A program made the translations under genes and the position numbers. Below, piece by piece: positions 31,791 through 33,600 of a stretch of DNA of 33,600 nt. Positions within the stretch are counted from its first letter, which is position 1. Each line of letters starts with the position of its first letter. Below the pieces are notes generated by a model, which worked only from the letters and a program-made list of their open reading frames with translations, searched no databases and was not told the origin of the DNA. Source of the stretch: an uncultured Lachnospiraceae bacterium (GTDB lineage Bacteria > Bacillota > Clostridia > Lachnospirales > Lachnospiraceae); NCBI GenBank assembly GCA_947063675.1, contig CAMSTM010000020.1:1-33600 (forward strand), written 5' to 3'.

Positions 31791-33173
31791 ATGAAAAGAA
31801 AAACAGCATTATTTCTGGCCGGAATCTGTCTGGTGTCATTATTAAGCGGATGCGGAAGCAAAGAGTCAGCTGAAAATACGGATATTAAGGACCCGGCACC
31901 TGCAGTGACCCGCGAAGAAGCAGACGGTGAAGAGCCCAACGCACAGCCCGAAAACGATCCTTCCAATCAGACCGACGAATATTACATGGTCAATGGGAAA
32001 TCGCCTGAGGAGGTTACAGGCAACATCCTCTTCTGGAGCTGGGACCCTAACTTCTTTGATATGGTGGAAAAAATGAACACCATTTACCCCAACGTCACCT
32101 TCGACTTTGTTACCGTAGCTTCTGCAGACGACTATATGCAGAAACTACAGGCCGCCCTTACCAGCGGCAGCGATGTTCCTGATATTCTGGCAATGGAAAT
32201 CAACAACCTTGGAAAATTCTATGATATGGGCATCTGCGAAAATCTGGATGAACATGAAATCGATAAAAGCCTGCTGATTCCCTACCTGGAAGAAATGGGT
32301 AAGGATAATAACGGAACCTTCATCGGCATACCAAACACAGCGGCGCCCGGAGGTCTTTATTACAGAAGAGATATTGCCAGAGAGTATCTCGGAACAGACG
32401 ACCCGGATGAAATTACAGAGATGGTAAAGGATTGGGATTCCTTTATTGAAACAGGAAAGAAAATCAAAGAGGCGTCCGGCGGTGAAGTAAGTATGATACC
32501 CGGAATCGACACTCTGGTGCAGCCTCTGGTAAATCAGACAGGGCTTCGCTGGCGCGACGGAAACAAACTGACGATACAGGAAAATTTCACGGATACCATT
32601 GCATTAATGCAGAAAATAAAAGAAGCAGAGATAGACGCCGGTCTGGACGTTTGGACGCCTGCATGGAACGCGTCTTTTGCACAGGGAAATGTATTCTGCT
32701 GCCCGGGTTCCTGCTGGTTCCAGAGCTATGTCATAGAACCTAATGACCCGGAAGGCGCCGGAAACTGGGGCGTAGCGGAAGTCCCCGGCGGCTACTATAA
32801 CTGGGGCGGAATCTGGTGGGGAATGTACAACCAAAGTCAGAACAAAGATGCCGTTGCCGCCTGGATGAAATATGAGCTTACAGTGGAAGGCGCGCAGAAT
32901 AAATACGACCTGATTCATTTTTATCCCGGTGTAAAAGCAGTCTATGAAGATGATTACCTCAATAAGCCCAATGAATTTTTCGGAGGGCAGAACGTAACTG
33001 AGCTGTATCTGAAAGAAATGGATGAAATGACGGTTTTGAGACCTATTGCCGACGACGCCCTGTTCTATAACAGCATGACCTTTTTTGCACAGTCATTGGA
33101 GGGAACCCCGGAAGAAATTGCGGACAAGATAGAAGACGATATTATTTCCTCCAATCCTCAATACGAAAAGTAA
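31791..33173 (+). CDS. Extracellular sugar-binding lipoprotein (CUT1 ABC importer)
   Basis: A 460-residue family 1 solute-binding protein that delivers an oligosaccharide to an ABC importer on the outer face of the membrane. The signal peptide ends in the lipobox LLSGC (lipidated C21). A low-complexity acidic linker (22-65) follows. The mature domain has typical features: GNILFWSWDPNFFDMVEKMN, DYMQKLQAALTSGSDVPDIL and many aromatic residues (WTPAWNASFAQ, GGYYNWGGIWWGMYNQ) fit for a glycan cleft. GGAGG lies 7 bases before ATG 31791. It is upstream of a permease and downstream of the YesMN system, which probably controls it. Confidence 0.92.
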   Translation: MKRKTALFLAGICLVSLLSGCGSKESAENTDIKDPAPAVTREEADGEEPNAQPENDPSNQTDEYYMVNGKSPEEVTGNILFWSWDPNFFDMVEKMNTIYPNVTFDFVTVASADDYMQKLQAALTSGSDVPDILAMEINNLGKFYDMGICENLDEHEIDKSLLIPYLEEMGKDNNGTFIGIPNTAAPGGLYYRRDIAREYLGTDDPDEITEMVKDWDSFIETGKKIKEASGGEVSMIPGIDTLVQPLVNQTGLRWRDGNKLTIQENFTDTIALMQKIKEAEIDAGLDVWTPAWNASFAQGNVFCCPGSCWFQSYVIEPNDPEGAGNWGVAEVPGGYYNWGGIWWGMYNQSQNKDAVAAWMKYELTVEGAQNKYDLIHFYPGVKAVYEDDYLNKPNEFFGGQNVTELYLKEMDEMTVLRPIADDALFYNSMTFFAQSLEGTPEEIADKIEDDIISSNPQYEK

Positions 33174-33182
33174 ACCACATTT

Positions 33183-33216
33183 GGGCTGCGGCATGAAATA
33201 CTGCGCGGCCCTTTTT
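33183..33216 (+). terminator. Leaky terminator between binding protein and permease
   Basis: GGGCTGCG...CA pairs with TGCGCGGCCC (33183-33193 with 33202-33211, one bulge and a G-U pair), followed by TTTTT. Its place inside the operon suggests partial termination, giving more binding protein than permease. Confidence 0.7.
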
Positions 33217-33266
33217 CACACATAAGAACAAGCGCATGACAATCCCACTGCAAGGAGGAGCATCCA

Positions 33267-33600
33267 ATGAAAAAAAAGAAGGTGTGCTGGCCGTTCGTAT
33301 TTATCGCCCCCTTTTTTATCGTCTATGGAATTTTTAATTTATTTCCTATTTTATTCAGCTTTTATATCAGCCTGACAAACTGGCAGGGATATGGTCCCAT
33401 GAATTATGTCGGCTTCAGTAATTATGCATCACTATTGAAAAACGGAGCCTTCTGCAAATCTGTCCTGAACAGTTTTATTATCGTTCTGGAAGCTATGATT
33501 CCGATTCAGACACTTGGCCTTGTTCTTGCCCTGCTGCTGAATTACGGAATTATAAGTATACTAACCAATTATGAAATTAGTATGATGGAAGAGTTAGAAG
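33267..33600 (+). CDS. Sugar ABC transporter permease, incomplete at window edge
   Basis: A MalF/UgpA-like CUT1 permease, with 111 codons visible. The start MKKKKVCWPFVFIAPFFIVY and GIFNLFPILFSFYISLTNWQ are typical of the first transmembrane segment. The motif NYVGFSNYASLLKNGAFCKSV and a second hydrophobic segment (SFIIVLEAMIPIQTLGLVLA) follow. AAGGAGGAG precedes ATG 33267. After LLLNYGII (about 33553) the frame stays open but no longer reads like a permease (SILTNYEISMMEELE), where relatives continue with a basic loop and third membrane segment. The gene may therefore be interrupted just inside the window. Confidence 0.8.
   Translation, partial: MKKKKVCWPFVFIAPFFIVYGIFNLFPILFSFYISLTNWQGYGPMNYVGFSNYASLLKNGAFCKSVLNSFIIVLEAMIPIQTLGLVLALLLNYGIISILTNYEISMMEELE

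Overview
The window reads as a chromosomal segment of a gut-type anaerobic Firmicute, most likely a member of the Lachnospiraceae. Supporting signs are the gene set (LacI- and YesMN-controlled carbohydrate genes, GH2/GH42/GH78 hydrolases, a YtrA-type GntR/ABC cassette, and the DUF6323/DUF6179 pair), strong AGGAGG ribosome binding sites, sigma-A-type promoters, and moderate GC with AT-rich spacers. No rRNA, tRNA, CRISPR array, phage module or intact insertion sequence was seen. This taxonomic reading is inference from protein character only.

Layout. 1-998: a 5'-truncated GH2 glycosidase, preceded in the same frame by a foreign-looking C-terminal fragment and a stop codon. 1048-3436 (minus): an HTH-Uma2 nuclease-like protein and a MATE exporter. 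3578-8585 (minus): a sugar operon lacI - xylulokinase - DUF4867 - L-fucose/L-arabinose isomerase family protein. It has a clear promoter with an abutting palindromic operator, a strong terminator, and two tandem 102-bp structured repeats between its last two genes. 8778-9851: an Rpn-type PD-(D/E)XK protein with a folded leader. 10163-11831: metN-metI without a nearby metQ. 11942-13990: GH42 beta-galactosidase. 14112-14986: an XRE regulator and a shortened HipA-like partner. The XRE gene and the GH42 gene have nearly the same promoter, with a similar palindrome inside the -35/-10 spacer. 15209-16144 (plus): carbamate kinase. 16306-20632 (minus): DUF6323, DUF6179, a J-domain protein and a GH78 alpha-L-rhamnosidase. 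20830-21458: a RelB/ParE-type toxin-antitoxin pair. 21546-24689: a HelD-type helicase whose C-terminal third resembles the N-terminal beta-sandwich of GH31 glycosidases. 25036-26998: a GntR-controlled ABC transporter. 27090-28533: an LspA-like peptidase and a serine beta-lactamase-family hydrolase. 28701-33600 (plus): a YesM/YesN two-component system followed by a lipoprotein sugar-binding protein and an incomplete CUT1 permease.

The main theme is scavenging of plant or host glycans: beta-galactosides, rhamnosides and a pentose or 6-deoxyhexose. Each unit has its own local regulator. The most unusual signals are the HelD/GH31-like fusion, the shared XRE operator-in-promoter that ties a toxin-antitoxin-type regulator to a beta-galactosidase, the tandem structured repeats with a compensatory base change, and apparent gene breaks at both edges of the window.
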